Translations under genes and position numbers: made by a program
The notes under the pieces: model-generated
The model's database searches: none
Told to the model about the DNA's origin: nothing
What the model saw: the letters and a program-made list of their open reading frames with translations, nothing else
Part shown: positions 41,810-53,709 of the stretch, piece after piece
Layout: each line of letters begins with the position of its first letter
Position numbering within the stretch: the first letter of the stretch is position 1
Assembly (NCBI GenBank): GCA_022457155.1
Contig: JAJGOT010000459.1
Span: 496,001 to 560,000, forward strand
Length of the DNA: 64,000 nucleotides
DNA from: Cladopsammia gracilis
Lineage: Eukaryota > Cnidaria > Anthozoa > Scleractinia > Dendrophylliidae
Direction: 5' to 3'

Positions 41810-44800
41810 CGATAATAAATACTCACCCAAACCATCTTTCTACGTTTTCCCCCCAACTCCCCTGAACAAGGTTGAAGTCCATAACTTGTAGAAGATCTGT
41901 GAGACATGTTTGACTCCTGACACCCAACTCTGTTCGAGGAGGGGGGGGGGATATATTTTATTTATGTTTTGATCGGAAAAAATGAAAAGTGTCCCAAAGA
42001 TATTGGCCACGGTTGTAGGTAAGTAAACTCAATTTATACACGGTGTCAATTCATATGACATGCTCTTCCATCGAGCCGTGTTATAAACAACAATAGATTA
42101 ATTACTTAACTAATTTAAATTATCTAATTTAAATTATCTAACTAAATTAATTATCTATACAAGATTATACTAAAAACTTAAAAAACTATCCTTTATTAAC
42201 TGTCATTAAATAAGATAGAAATTAAATGCATGATGTAAAAGAGCTAAGAGTGGGCTGTATCTCAGCGCTCAAATGCAGGCTGTTCCAGAGAACACTGAAC
42301 CGCGATATTGAAAACTTCGTTTACGCCTGCTTACTCGGTCTAGGAATCGAACGAAAAGGTTGTATTTTTAATTTCTTAGATTATGTGAGTGAACACTGGA
42401 CGTAGCTTTAAAAATACTATTTAGACGAGTCGGAGAAAGATTATGGAGAATCTAGCCTGCTTACAGACGTCTCCTTAGTATTTCCTTTGCTTCACTGAAA
42501 AAGGCTAATCACCAGACTGTTTATTTTTAATTTGTACTGACAGTCAAACCGGATGATGATCTAGTGTCCGCTTTAATCATGGTTTAACTGTATTATGGAT
42601 CTGGATATTAAGTATGGTTTGTTCTTCTTTCGATAATTCTTCTTGTTGTTTGGTAGCATTTTGTATTGTGTATAAGGGAAGCTACTCAGTGTCAAAAATA
42701 AAGGTAAATCCTGCTTTGACATACTCCCTTCGAGTGGAATAAGGCCGAAAAAGTCTTATCCTTTAGCGGATTGTTTCATGTATTTGTCTGAGACAAGAGA
42801 TCGCGATGATGTCTTGTCTGAGAACGAGGAGGGTATACATTTTATTAGCTAGGGAACTCGAGGGCTTGTTAACGGATTTTTAAAAGCATTAAAATGCTTA
42901 TAAAATGAAGATTGGAAGGTATATGTTTTAGTGCCTAGGCGACTCAACGGCTCGTCGGCGGATCATAGTTAAGAAGGATTACAGTTGAATTTTAATGTAG
43001 AAGTAAGAGTTTTAACCGGAAGGGATAGAAGACATAAAGTTATCCGGCATTCAAACAACAACAAACAAGGGATATCCAAGAGCAATTCAGGTTGTTAGGT
43101 GCCTATTTTTGTGTCCATCTACTTATTGCTGCATTAATTAAATTAAGAACTTTAATATTTCTTATTTTTCTAAATTTTACATACTTCCCCTACCCGAAAT
43201 CAAGAAAGAATTGGCACAAGACATCATCCAGGGTCCCAAAGGGCCGGGGTCCCTGGAGTCCTGATGCCCTGATTGTTTTTATTTGGAGCCCCAGAGCCCC
43301 ATGAATGTTTTTCCTTTGGACAATGTCTGGAACCTGGAACCCTGAAAAAGCCCCGCTTTATTGGCCTTGGAGCCCCACTATTTTTGCATGGCCTTGAAGC
43401 CCTATTGTCCCGCTTTTTGGGGCCTGGAACCCTGCGGAGCCCTAAAACCCTTTAGGATCCTAATCATCGCATAAAATTGATCTACAGTGAAAAAGTAGCG
43501 CCAAAAATGTCATTGAATTTATTGTATAATCCCCCTCTACTTTACGGTAATAAAACCTGGGAGTTATACTGATTTTAGCGGCTAGGCGGATCCACGACTC
43601 GTCAGCGGACTAAGCGCTTCCCCAGTATCAGTTATAGAAAGAGAAGGATATACTTTTTAGTGGCTATATATAAACTAAGAAGGCTCAAGTATTTATTTTA
43701 AGCGCCGGCTTATAAAACTGGGAATTTATCCGCTTTCCAATGCTTCGATCGGCGGCTCGAAGGCTCGTCATGGTGAACTGTCGAGCCGTCAAATAATAAA
43801 TATTCGAAAACTCACTGACGTACGAGCCACCGATCCAACTTCGATAATTGATATAGCTAAAAACGTGACCTTGTATTCTGTTGCTTGACCTGCTGGAGCC
43901 ACAGTGCGTGTTTCTTTGTATTGTATGACCGCTATCTCGAACACTCAAAGCTCAAATGAAGCACGGTTCGATTGTGGAACCGCTTTGTGTGTGTATACCT
44001 TTGTATTGTATTACCGCTATTTCGCCGGAACACTCAAAGCTAAAAGGTAACAGGGATATTGTTTGAGAACTTTGAGAAAGTGTGAGTTCAAGTTTAAGGC
44101 AGTTATATCCTAGAGAAATGGATTTCTCAGTAGTGCCGGTTGATAAAGCTGTTGTTCGGCGAGATAGCAAGCATGCGTGCAAGTCTCCTTTTACGAACGG
44201 AAGGAAAAAGGAGACATCAAAGAGTTACTGACTGAGCTAGCGGCCATTTACTCGTTGGATTTACAGTAAACCAAAGACAATTAAACTTGCTTGTCGAAGA
44301 TAATTTATTAAAAAAAAAAATGTTTTAACATGTCGGAAATACAAAGACTGATATTTTGCCGGGTTTTACGTCTTCATGGTCATAATTTGTAACTTAATCA
44401 GAACCATGCAGATCGTAGTAGATATAATGAGTATACATAGTCCGTAGTACTTCTAGTCACAGATTCTTCATTATAGCTTTTCTTAATACCTCAAGCATAC
44501 CTAAAAATAATAAAAACAAAAGATTATTATTAGTTTTTACTTAGTAATTATTGCGGCATTATAAGTATATGGGACTCATCAGTGACTTGTGTGGTAACGA
44601 ACAGCGTCAGAAATTTATACTATAAAGATTGTATTGCAGTGCCTTAAAAGCAACAACAACAACAAAAACAAAAATGTCATAACAGAAATTACATAATGCA
44701 ATAATGATAAGTGCAACACATTTGATATAAATTGAGGGAAAAGTCTCGCTTTCATTTTTTTTTATGAATATACTAGTCAGGTTGCACTGAAGAGTATCTG

Positions 44801-44820
44801 TTTTATTAACCACCCAACAT
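41810..44820. other. gene-poor stretch with degenerate GC-rich motifs
   Basis: No gene recognised. GCTAGGCGACTC-like plus ACGGCTCGTCGGCGGA-like motifs recur near 42850, 42935, 43583 and 43740. At 43235-43450 a degenerate GGAGCCCC / TGGAACCCTG minisatellite occurs. A G10 tract is at 41939. Short minus-strand frames at 43685-43948 and 43952-44182 have no recognisable content. Confidence 0.4.
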
Positions 44821-44827
44821 CGGTATA

Positions 44828-45108
44828 GAGCAGTTTTCAATCGAGTGTGAAAAGTAATTACACAATTGCTTTGGTTTTTCATTGCTACGCTTTGTGATTG
44901 GCTAAAATATCTCGCGCCACTTTCTCGACCAATCAGAAGTAAAACCAAAACCAATCGTGACTTGCTCTCACGCGTTTTCCCGCGCTTGCGCCGCCGACAT
45001 GTAATTGCTTCGAGCTCTGATTGGTTCATTGGATTGTTTACGACTGCTGTGATTGGTCAGAGTAATTACTTTGGTTTTGGTTTTACGACACTCAATTGAA
45101 AACTGCTC
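44828..45108. mobile_element. MITE with AGAGCAGTTTTCAATYGAGTG inverted ends
   Basis: Complete 281-bp copy. The ends are inverse copies, and inner arms ATTACTTTGGTTTTGGTTTT and the CCAATCA / TGATTGG blocks are also arranged inversely. TA or TTA borders. A 16-bp right-end scrap is at 53693-53708. Confidence 0.88.
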
Positions 45109-45111
45109 TTA

Positions 45112-45960
45112 TGTGATACTAGTCAGTCAACTGGTAGAAAAGTAGTATTCATCTACTGACTGTCGATCAGTTCATTGAAGAAATTTTAACTGTAGTCAGA
45201 TCGATCGATGACCCGAAACAAAACGTTCTATAACGGCAGCTATCACCAAGAAAGCCTACATAGCGTTAATACATGACAATGAACACATAACTTTGGGTAA
45301 AGAAGCCTATATAAGGCACATAAATAAAGCTGATTAGATCAGTGGTTTCCTCTTGTTTCAGGGCATGTGCATGCATGCATACAGATTGCATGTGAGTTAT
45401 TGATCAGTCGAACGATCAACTGATCAAGTCGACCGAGGAGTTACTAACTATTGACCATCCTACATGGTCAATTCTCTTCAATGGAATTCAAAACAAACAA
45501 ATACTTTCTTCTGGAGCTGTTAAGTTATAAGCCAAGTTAGGTTTTTGATTTTTTACAAAATTCAATTTAGAACTTAAACTTGGTAATAGCTATAAGGATT
45601 TAAGGAGGATCTTTAAAGTTCAAAGGCTTAGTCATCAGACCCCACTCTACATCCTTTTAAAAACAGTTCGTTTAACCACTGATCCATGGCATTTTTATCA
45701 CGAAAACATCAAAACCGAAAGATGCGGGTGTCATATCACTGCGCAAATGAAATATTAACAATGCGCAAAGATCAATCAGGTTTTTATCTTGTCTGTAGAG
45801 TAATTGACAGGAGTTGCCTTAATTGCAAACATCAAAACATCCGGATATATCACTGCTAGAATATCATTTGATACAAAATCAGGTTTGACTCTTTAAAACT
45901 CCAAGAGTGCAAAAAATCGAAATTCAAGAAAAATTTCAAATTTCATTTTATAACATATTG
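45112..45960. other. intergenic with GATCAGT motifs
   Basis: ACTAGTCAGTCAACTGG and CTACTGACTGTCGATCAG (45117-45175) face TTGATCAGTCGAACGATC and AACTGATCAAGTCGACC (45400-45432). This may be a small diverged motif-array element. Nothing else seen. Confidence 0.35.
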
Positions 45961-45966
45961 AAAAAC

Positions 45967-46230
45967 AAATGGTACCATGCAAAAATACTGCCGAAGAGGT
46001 TTCATTTGAATGATCACACCATAGGATTTCATCAACAGACTCAAAAGTTAGAATAAATGGTACCATGCAAAAGTACTGCTGAAGAGGTTTCATTTGAATG
46101 GTCACACCATAGGATTTCATCAACAGACTCAAAAGTTAGAACAAATGGTACCATACAAAAGTAATGCCAAAGAGGTTTCATTTGAATGGTCACACAACAG
46201 GATTTTATCTACAGACTCAAAAGTTAGAAC
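45967..46230. repeat. 88-bp minisatellite, 3 copies
   Basis: AAATGGTACCATGC marks recur at 45967, 46055 and 46143. Each unit contains GAGGTTTCATTTGAATGRTC and GGATTTCATCAACAGACTCA. The inverse complement (GAGTCTGTGGATGAAATCCT) is the unit of the minisatellite in HSF1 intron 2. Confidence 0.92.
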
Positions 46231-46443
46231 TACATTACATGTCTCCATAATTGACTCTGGGAGTGAAAGTGTTATGCGCACCTATAAAACATTTATCCTA
46301 GTTATATTGCAACGATTATAATTGTAAATTAAAGAGAAAGAGATCGTCTTAGTATTTGGAATTACTAAAAAATCCGGCTATCCTCCAGAGTTCCACATCC
46401 CAGTCCGTGTTCCACAGTTGACTAGAAGACCCGAGAACTAACC

Positions 46444-46565
46444 AATGTCACTGTATATTGGAACTCATAAGCATTTTGTTAAAAACAAGAAAGTATCGCT
46501 ATCAAATGTCATTGTATATTGGAACGCAGAAGCATTTTGTTAAAAACAAGAAAGTATCGCTTTGC
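46444..46565. repeat. 61-bp tandem duplication
   Basis: AATGTCAYTGTATATTGGAA to AACAAGAAAGTATCGCT occurs at 46444 and 46505. The wider region to 46720 is a diverged homologue of 53230-53490 (shared CAATATTGACGGRGKGTATA). Confidence 0.85.
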
Positions 46566-46729
46566 CTCTTTAATTTTAGACCGCAGATAGTTTAAGTTTA
46601 TTACTAGTCTTTATTACTGATATACATACATGTGTGCGCACAATATTGACGGGGTGTATATATATTGCCCAACTTCGTTCCAGAAAAACAGTGAGGGTAA
46701 CTCAGTCTTATTAATACGGGGTTAGAAAC

Positions 46730-48046
46730 TATTTTTCGGTGCTATTTAGCCCTTTAAAATAAAGTTTAGTGTTTTAGAAAAATAAAATAGTCCGTGTTAA
46801 ATTCAGGGCTGAAAGGGAAACAAAGGCTGAATTGGCTTTCATGGTGGACTGAGTAAGGACAGGCACTGAATGTCAAAAATGGCCGAAGAAAGGCTGAAAT
46901 TAGCCTTTGGGGACTCTGGGCTAATTTACCGGGCCTTTGGGGCTCAACATATCGATCTATAGAAATAACAGCCTAAGCATGAAGTATTGAAATTAAAAGC
47001 GAAAAAAAAGGATTGTTAATAAATGATGATGACATCGGGGTCGAAAACGTTTGGTTTTCTCATAAAATTGTTTAGTTTTTTATAAACATATTTTACCCTT
47101 TTAGCGAATATTTTGTCAATGGATTATTAATAGTTTTTTACATAATAATCATTGCATTACTGTAGCCGATGTGGTAGGGAATGGCGTCAGTCTTCCTAAC
47201 GATTGTTTTGCCTTAAAAATAGCTCCACTTCACTTGTAATTCTGACGATTCATTCCTTCCATGGTAACAAAAATCAACACAAACTGAACTACAATAATGC
47301 TTTCAGTTTTCCAGAAGAAAAATACTAGTAAGGGTACGTCGGATAACACCAATGTACATAAACACTACATGCAACATCAGTATCGATGCTAAGTGATTAG
47401 CCGGTTTACTAGTAGCTGTTGTAGGAAACACTGAGAGTAAGATGGTCCTGAATGTTATATAACTCATTATGCTATAATTGTCATCGACCCGAACGAACGT
47501 TTCTTTTTTAAACAAAAAAAAGATAATTCAAATATCAAGCCAAGTCAATGTTATTTCTCCGTAAAGATAAACTACAAATGTTACAGTATCATTCGGGCAG
47601 AGAGTGACTGCGATTTATTCCGGAAATACGAAAAACTGACACCAAACGTAATTTTGTAAACTGCATGGAGTGAAAATCAAATCGCACTGAAGGAAAGGCG
47701 GGACTGCTGAAGAGAGCTTCCATGCAGTTGAAATGGTTACACGTACCGTAGGATTTTATTTACAAACTTAAAAGTTAAAAATATGTAAGTCCAACTCCAG
47801 GTTTCACTCCAGCTGTCACTCTTGGAGTGATAGGGTCAGTAAAATTACTAAAAAAATGTTTGTGTTGAAAAATCCTAGAGGCTTTCTCTCGCTTCATGGC
47901 ATTCTTCATGGCTTTTATTACTGGGTACTGAGACACTATATGAGATCAAATCCTGATCAAGTTGACTGCAGTTAATAATTGGGGATTATGCAAGGCTGTT
48001 TGCAGCTGAAGCCATAATCTAAATGATACGAGAAATACAAGTTGAA
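46730..48046. other. intergenic, no gene recognised
   Basis: AT-rich, short incidental frames only. A TCCAGGTTTCACTCCAGC / CACTCTTGGAGTGA block at 47797-47832 is a small imperfect inverted repeat. Confidence 0.4.
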
Positions 48047-48358
48047 ATAGGCCTTATCACGGTTTTTCCAAAATTTTATATGGACCTGATAGCAAAACTC
48101 CATCGACACTGCTGGGAAAAGCATCTCAAAATTAGTAAAATGGCCGAGTTTAAAAGCGATATCGCAAGAAATTTGGCCGCGCGATACAAACATCTGTGAA
48201 ATTTGCCGACTTTGCGGAGCTATATCTCCATTATTTTAAAAGATATCGCTTTTAAACTCGGCCATTTTACTAATTTTGAAATGCTTTTCCCAGCAGTGTC
48301 GATGGATTTTTGCTATCAGGCCCATATAAAATTTTGGAAAAACCGTGATAAGGTCTAT
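48047..48358. mobile_element. 312-bp foldback MITE, about 117-bp arms
   Basis: Arms 48047-48163 and 48242-48358 are near-perfect inverse copies (ATAGRCCTTATCACGG ends, AATGGCCGAGTTTAAAAGCG inside) around a 78-bp centre. A half copy is at 53522-53694. Confidence 0.92.
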
Positions 48359-49140
48359 AGAAGGCGGTACTAACGATGCAATGTCTCTTCACTTAACAAT
48401 GTGGCTAGCTTAATTTATATATTGTTTGAGTTTTTCTTGGTATTTGGTATTTAAACTGAACCTTGAGTATGTGGAAGAAATTCATTCAATGAAAGCTACA
48501 GCAGGTACAGAACTTGTTTTCTTTAAATTTGGAGTTGTTAACCTTGTTTCAAATTTGAACGTAGCTGCCACTAGTAGTCGTCTCAAAGGGATAAAAACTG
48601 AAAAGTAATGACGGTTAATATAAGATGAACAGATCAGGTAATGGACTGATCAATATACATGTTCCGTTCTTTTGACTTTCCTATAGACTGCATGTAGAAA
48701 CAACGGGAAAAACGATATTGGCCCGACTTGTATTTTACAATAAACATTAGCACTGCAAGCGTAAAATCATAATACACATTTATAGGTTGAATGTTATAGT
48801 GTGAAAAGGGTGTGAGTTGAATAAAGGACTACCCTAGCTAGCGATAACCATGGTAACCACTTCAAGTTGCTCATGTATGCATGGGTGCGGTATATTACAC
48901 TGATATATGCATGGTATTTATGTTGCTAATATCTGAAAACCGAAGTCCATCGTTATAGAACCCTCTACTGAAATATTAAGATGCTCAAAGATAAAACTGG
49001 TTGTCCTATATCAGTATATTATAGAGTAATGAATCAAAGTGCCCTCTGGGCTATCTCCTGTAAGTTTTTCCCATCATGCAATGCTGTCATATTATGTCCG
49101 AATGTTGTTTTTGATGTTGCAATTGGACATTTAGGTTATA

Positions 49141-49401
49141 CCGTATTTTCTCAATTAAACGCCCCCGGCGTTTATTTCTAACTTGGCCTAATGGACCCGG
49201 CGTTTATTTGAATCAGCAGTTCTTTCTTGCCCGCCATTTTTTAAGGAAAGGTTATTATTTGTTTTTCTTGGCAGCTGTGTACCTTGCCCTTAAATCTTAA
49301 GTTTATGATACCACAAATAAATGTTTGAGGGGCTCACTTACAACTTCCTCTATTATACCCGGCGTTTATTCGGGGCCCGGCGTTTAATCGAGAAAATACG
49401 G
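49141..49401. mobile_element. Tc1/mariner-type MITE, TA target
   Basis: Ends CCGTATTTTCTCAATTAAAC and its inverse (CGTTTAATCGAGAAAATACG), TA on both sides (49139-49140, 49402-49403). Internal motif CCCGGCGTTTATT is repeated four times. Confidence 0.9.
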
Positions 49402-49403
49402 TA

Positions 49404-51877
49404 GTTCGTTTTTTTTTTTAGTTCAATTTCTCTTTTGACAATTTTGTTTGTATGTAATTGGTAATGATTATGCAGTCCTCTTGTCTTGTGTCTGGAACAA
49501 ATTTCAGTACTTTCAACTCGTCTGGATTTTCGCCTGGTTTATTATCAAGAGCTACACACAAACATTGTGTTACTGTTGCCTTCTCTAAACCCGCGCCACT
49601 ACTTAAAAAGTGTCAATTGCTTCTCGTCGTTTTTAACAGAGAGTAACATATGGTAAAAAAACTCCATTTGTTCTCTGTTCAAAGAATGAACAAGTTCTTT
49701 TTTCCATACGATTAATTACCAGCTTTTCATTATCATTTGCTGTAGACTGAAAAAATTCCAGCATTACTAAAAAGATTGTTCCCTTGGTGATTGTTATCTA
49801 AACATGGGTTAAAACAACCAAACAGTTCACTGTATTGTGTTTCTTCACTTATATCCTGCTCATCGTTATGTTGAGCAGATGGAGCTACAGTATCTAACTG
49901 ATCACGTTCCTTATTTTCAGGATCTCCCATGGCTTTTTCTTAAGAGTTCTCCTTTCTTTCCTTTCGAATATAACATGTTTAACTTGCTGAAATCTTATAG
50001 TTACATGGGATAAGCATCAAGAGCTCTCTGCAATTAATCTTCAGCATCCTTTTTATTAAACGTAACTAAATGAATGATTTAGCTTTCATTCTGCGAAAAA
50101 GTTTCATTCCTCCTTTCAAGTAAAATTCTTTACAACTTTGTTCTCTGTTTTCATTATTGGGATCATCATCAATCTTATCGTCAAAATCTGTTTCAGGTGG
50201 ACATCTAGTTCTTGTAAACTTACTCAGTGTTCATCCCCTCATCTTAACTTTTGTTTTAATGTCACTGTTAACAAAATACCAGATATATTAAAACCATCGA
50301 TAGGAAAAATCTAAGGACTATCCGTACCACAATTATCTCTTTAAGCAGAGACTAAAATTAATTAGGCATGAATCTTCTGACCAAAATGAACCAAAATGAG
50401 GCCTAAAAAAGTAAAAACAAAAATGAACTAAAACCCCGAACCTCACTGAAATCTGACTGTTTGACACTGGTTTGTTTGACCTGGAAAATCAACCTGATGA
50501 TAGTATTGCAATACTCTGCTTAATCATTTCTAATGATATAGCTCAAGAAAAAAAAACAGGTTTGTTTAGTAAGATTGATTCTTTCTGTACAAACTTCAAT
50601 ATTGAGAAGACTGCGATAAACTTAAGCATCCCATCTTTTTTCTTGTCAAAGGCAAAACAGAACATTTTTACACGTCTAAAAAATCACCAACTCAATCTAA
50701 TTAACGTAAATAAAAAAAATAAATTTTATTCGATCTATAAATGTGAAACGAAATACTCCGATTTAATTAACCATATCCTGAACATAGAAAAATTACTTCT
50801 AAATTCAGGATAGGAAATCATACCTTAAGAATTGAAAATGGTCGAATTACAATCCCTAAAACTCCTGAACACCTTTAGTTAGAATTTGCACCCACTGTAC
50901 ACTTAATTCAGTTGAAGTTTAATTCACTGTATTCACTGTATGTTATATGATGAGCTACGAAATACCTTTTTTGACAAAATTATTAAACAAAATAGATTTG
51001 GATTATTTCTGATCGCTTTTACAAGCACTTATTGAAAAGTTCTATATTTGTTTGTCAACCTACAAGGAAACTGAAAGCACTAGTTCATTAAAACCTATTG
51101 TTGTTTAATTTAGTCAGATGGGGTAAATTAACCGAGGACATTTTTAACTAAACGGACACTGTCCCGACAGAAATATTGTGTTTTCACGATTATGACCAGG
51201 AGCTTGCTTTAGCTTGCTTTATCATCCGAAAATAGGAAGAAAAAATAGCCAAAAGTGATGAACGCATAGAAATATGAATTAAAAAGACAAAATAACGACA
51301 AAATTCCACCAGAATCGAATCGAAACTTTGAATATTTCTTTTCTCCAAACTACTGCTTCTGTTTTTCTCCTTGAATCTTTTAATCCAATTTAGTTGTATA
51401 TTTGGTGACATTTGGCGATATAACATGGAAATTAACAAACACGTTATTTCAACAAAACTTCATTGTAAACGTACAGCATACGATCGCATACAACCATTCT
51501 CAGTGAGCAATGTCAGCTTACCTCAAAGTCTCTTTTCCCTTTCTTAAAACGTAGTGCTATAACAAAAAATAATACCAAATGTCCTGAAGCAACCAGTTTG
51601 ACAAACCAGACTGGACAAACATTAAACATGATTAAACGCATCGTAAAGGATATTAGCCAAGCGCGCTTGATCTAGCGTGCCAAATATCTGACCACAGTCT
51701 ACATTAGGTGAGATAAGATTACATTACGTTACACTTTTTGACGCTCGATACAATGAAATATATGCTGCAACATGTTCCTAAAAAAACATAGAATTCATAA
51801 TCGTACGCCTTAAAAATCATCGCTGTGAAAAAGAGATATTAAACAGTAGGAATGTTACCTAACTGAAAAAAAATTTT
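49404..51877. other. AT-rich stretch, one unidentified open frame
   Basis: No gene recognised. The only longer frame is plus strand 50472-50813 (113 codons, Lys/Asn/Ile-rich, including SIPSFFLSKAKQNIFTRLKN). It has no recognised homology and could be a transposon remnant. Confidence 0.3.
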
Positions 51878-52320
51878 GTCAGGCCACAAACGTGCGCTCG
51901 CTAAACAGCTTTAAAAACATATCCTTCGACTCGTGTGTTCTGATCTATGAATGATAGCATCTAACAAAAATGCGAGAAATTTTGCTAAAAAATAAAATGC
52001 AATAAAAATGCAACAAGAACGTCCCCACAGATTCACTAAAAAGTCTATTAATAGTGTCTAACAAAAATCTTAGTTAACTAAATCATCAACGTATAAATAT
52101 ATCGCTTTGTCAGGCCACAAACATGCGCTCGCTAAACCGCTTTCAAAAATATGCCACTCGACTCTTGTGTTCTTATCGATAACATCTTGCTAACAAATAT
52201 GCACTTGGAATGTCCCCACAAAATCACTAAAAAGTCTATTAATAGTTACTAACGCATTTTTTGCTAACAAAAATGCATAAAGAATGCATGTTAGCCCACA
52301 TAAACTCCTGTAAGTTAAAC
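51878..52320. repeat. 232-bp imperfect tandem duplication
   Basis: GTCAGGCCACAAACRTGCGC, GCTCGCTAAAC and TCCCCACARATTCACTAAAA recur with a 232-bp offset (51878 and 52110). Confidence 0.85.
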
Positions 52321-52335
52321 ATTAACTTACAGGAG
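52305..52335. repeat. 14-bp perfect hairpin
   Basis: CTCCTGTAAGTTAA, 3-nt loop, TTAACTTACAGGAG. Confidence 0.85.
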
Positions 52336-53235
52336 ATAAAAAGTGTGTAAGATGACATAATTGCAAACTTCTTGAAACATCGATATGACTACTTGATCAT
52401 GCATTGTATAAAATTGATACAAAGCTTTTGGGTATTCTTGGCGGGTGTTGGACAAGCTGTTGTTGGTTAGCTTTTGTGTTATAGTGTGGGTTGTTAAGTG
52501 CCTTTGATATCTTTTGTTTTAGTTTACGTCATTAGGGCCGGTGTGGGTATTATTAAGTGTCTTTTGAATCGATCTTTTTTTGGCGTCATTTGTTGATCAA
52601 AACATCCACAACATCAAGAAACTTCCAGACTTTTAAAGGAAAATTACAGTTAAAAAGCTATTTTTGAATTAGTTTAGATGTATGAGCTTTATGGTATTCC
52701 AATTTAAGCAGTCTAAAAATACTCATTTTCCCTCATCCTGTAGATCAATGTTTTTTGATTTTTTGGGGAATGATCTGATTTGTTTGGCGTTTGAGAGAAC
52801 AAAGGTGGGCGGATTTGTGAAGTTGTCCCTGATCAGCTATAAAATTAGAATTTGAAGTTAATATTAATCAATAAATAGACGCCAAAATAGTCCGCTGTCA
52901 ACATGGGGGTGCTCTTGTTTGATGAGTATCAAGTAATCAAAACTAATTTTCCGTTTTCAGTTAAAATTCAACTTTTAATGCTCTCTCTCTCTAATAAAAC
53001 ATTTTTGCCATCATCTAAAGACTCCTAGAACACTTATAATTAAAGATCAGTTATGTTGTTCTTTCATATAATACTAATGATTGCAAAGTTCTTCAAAAAT
53101 CTATATCACTGCAAGATTATTGTAATATGACAAAACGTTTAAGAACATCTAGAAAACCGTTTTGCTATTCCCTACGGTATGCAGGCAAGAACACTGTAAA
53201 TACTGAACGTTTGGGTATTTGCACTCATGCAGTGC

Positions 53236-53360
53236 ATTTCTTAAAAAAAGAAACTCTGGTTTTGCCTCTTAATCTTTGACAGTAATTCTTAAAAAATTTC
53301 TTAAAAAAAGCATTTCTTAAAAAAAGAAACTCTGGTTTTGCCTCTTAATCTTTGACAGTA
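53236..53360. repeat. 66-bp tandem duplication
   Basis: CATTTCTTAAAAAAAGAAAC to TTTGCCTCTTAATCTTTGAC is present twice, the second at about 53309. Part of a region homologous to 46444-46720. Confidence 0.8.
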
Positions 53361-53521
53361 AAAAGTTTAAGATTCAGTATTGCGTAACGGTCTGTAACTA
53401 CTGGTATCCGATGCATACCCGGTATATTTGGACAATATTGACGGAGGGTATATATTGACTAAAAGCTTCATTCCGAAAAAAAATTAGAGAGAAATTCTAT
53501 TAAACAGAACTACAAATTACT

Positions 53522-53694
53522 ACAAACGTCTGTGAAATTTGCCGACTTTGCAGAGCTATATCTCCACTATTTTAAAAGATATCGCTTTTAAACTCGGCCA
53601 TTTTACTAATTTTGAGATGTTTCTTCCAGCAGTGTCGATGGATTTTTGCTATCAGGCCCATATAAAATTTTGGAAAAACCGTGATAAGGCCTAT
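53522..53694. mobile_element. half copy of the 48047-48358 MITE
   Basis: Centre and right arm of that element (GTGAAATTTGCCGACTTTGC through CCGTGATAAGGCCTAT) without the left arm. Joined directly to the right-end scrap ATTGAAAACTGCTCTA of the AGAGCAG MITE. Confidence 0.9.
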
Positions 53695-53709
53695 TGAAAA
53701 CTGCTCTAA

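Noticed and set aside
43685..44182. Two neighbouring minus-strand frames as a gene
   Set aside because: No recognisable motif, no convincing splice sites, unusual composition.
44607..45029. A 140-codon minus-strand frame
   Set aside because: Much of it lies within the AGAGCAG MITE, and the C-terminal part is low-complexity AAC repeats.
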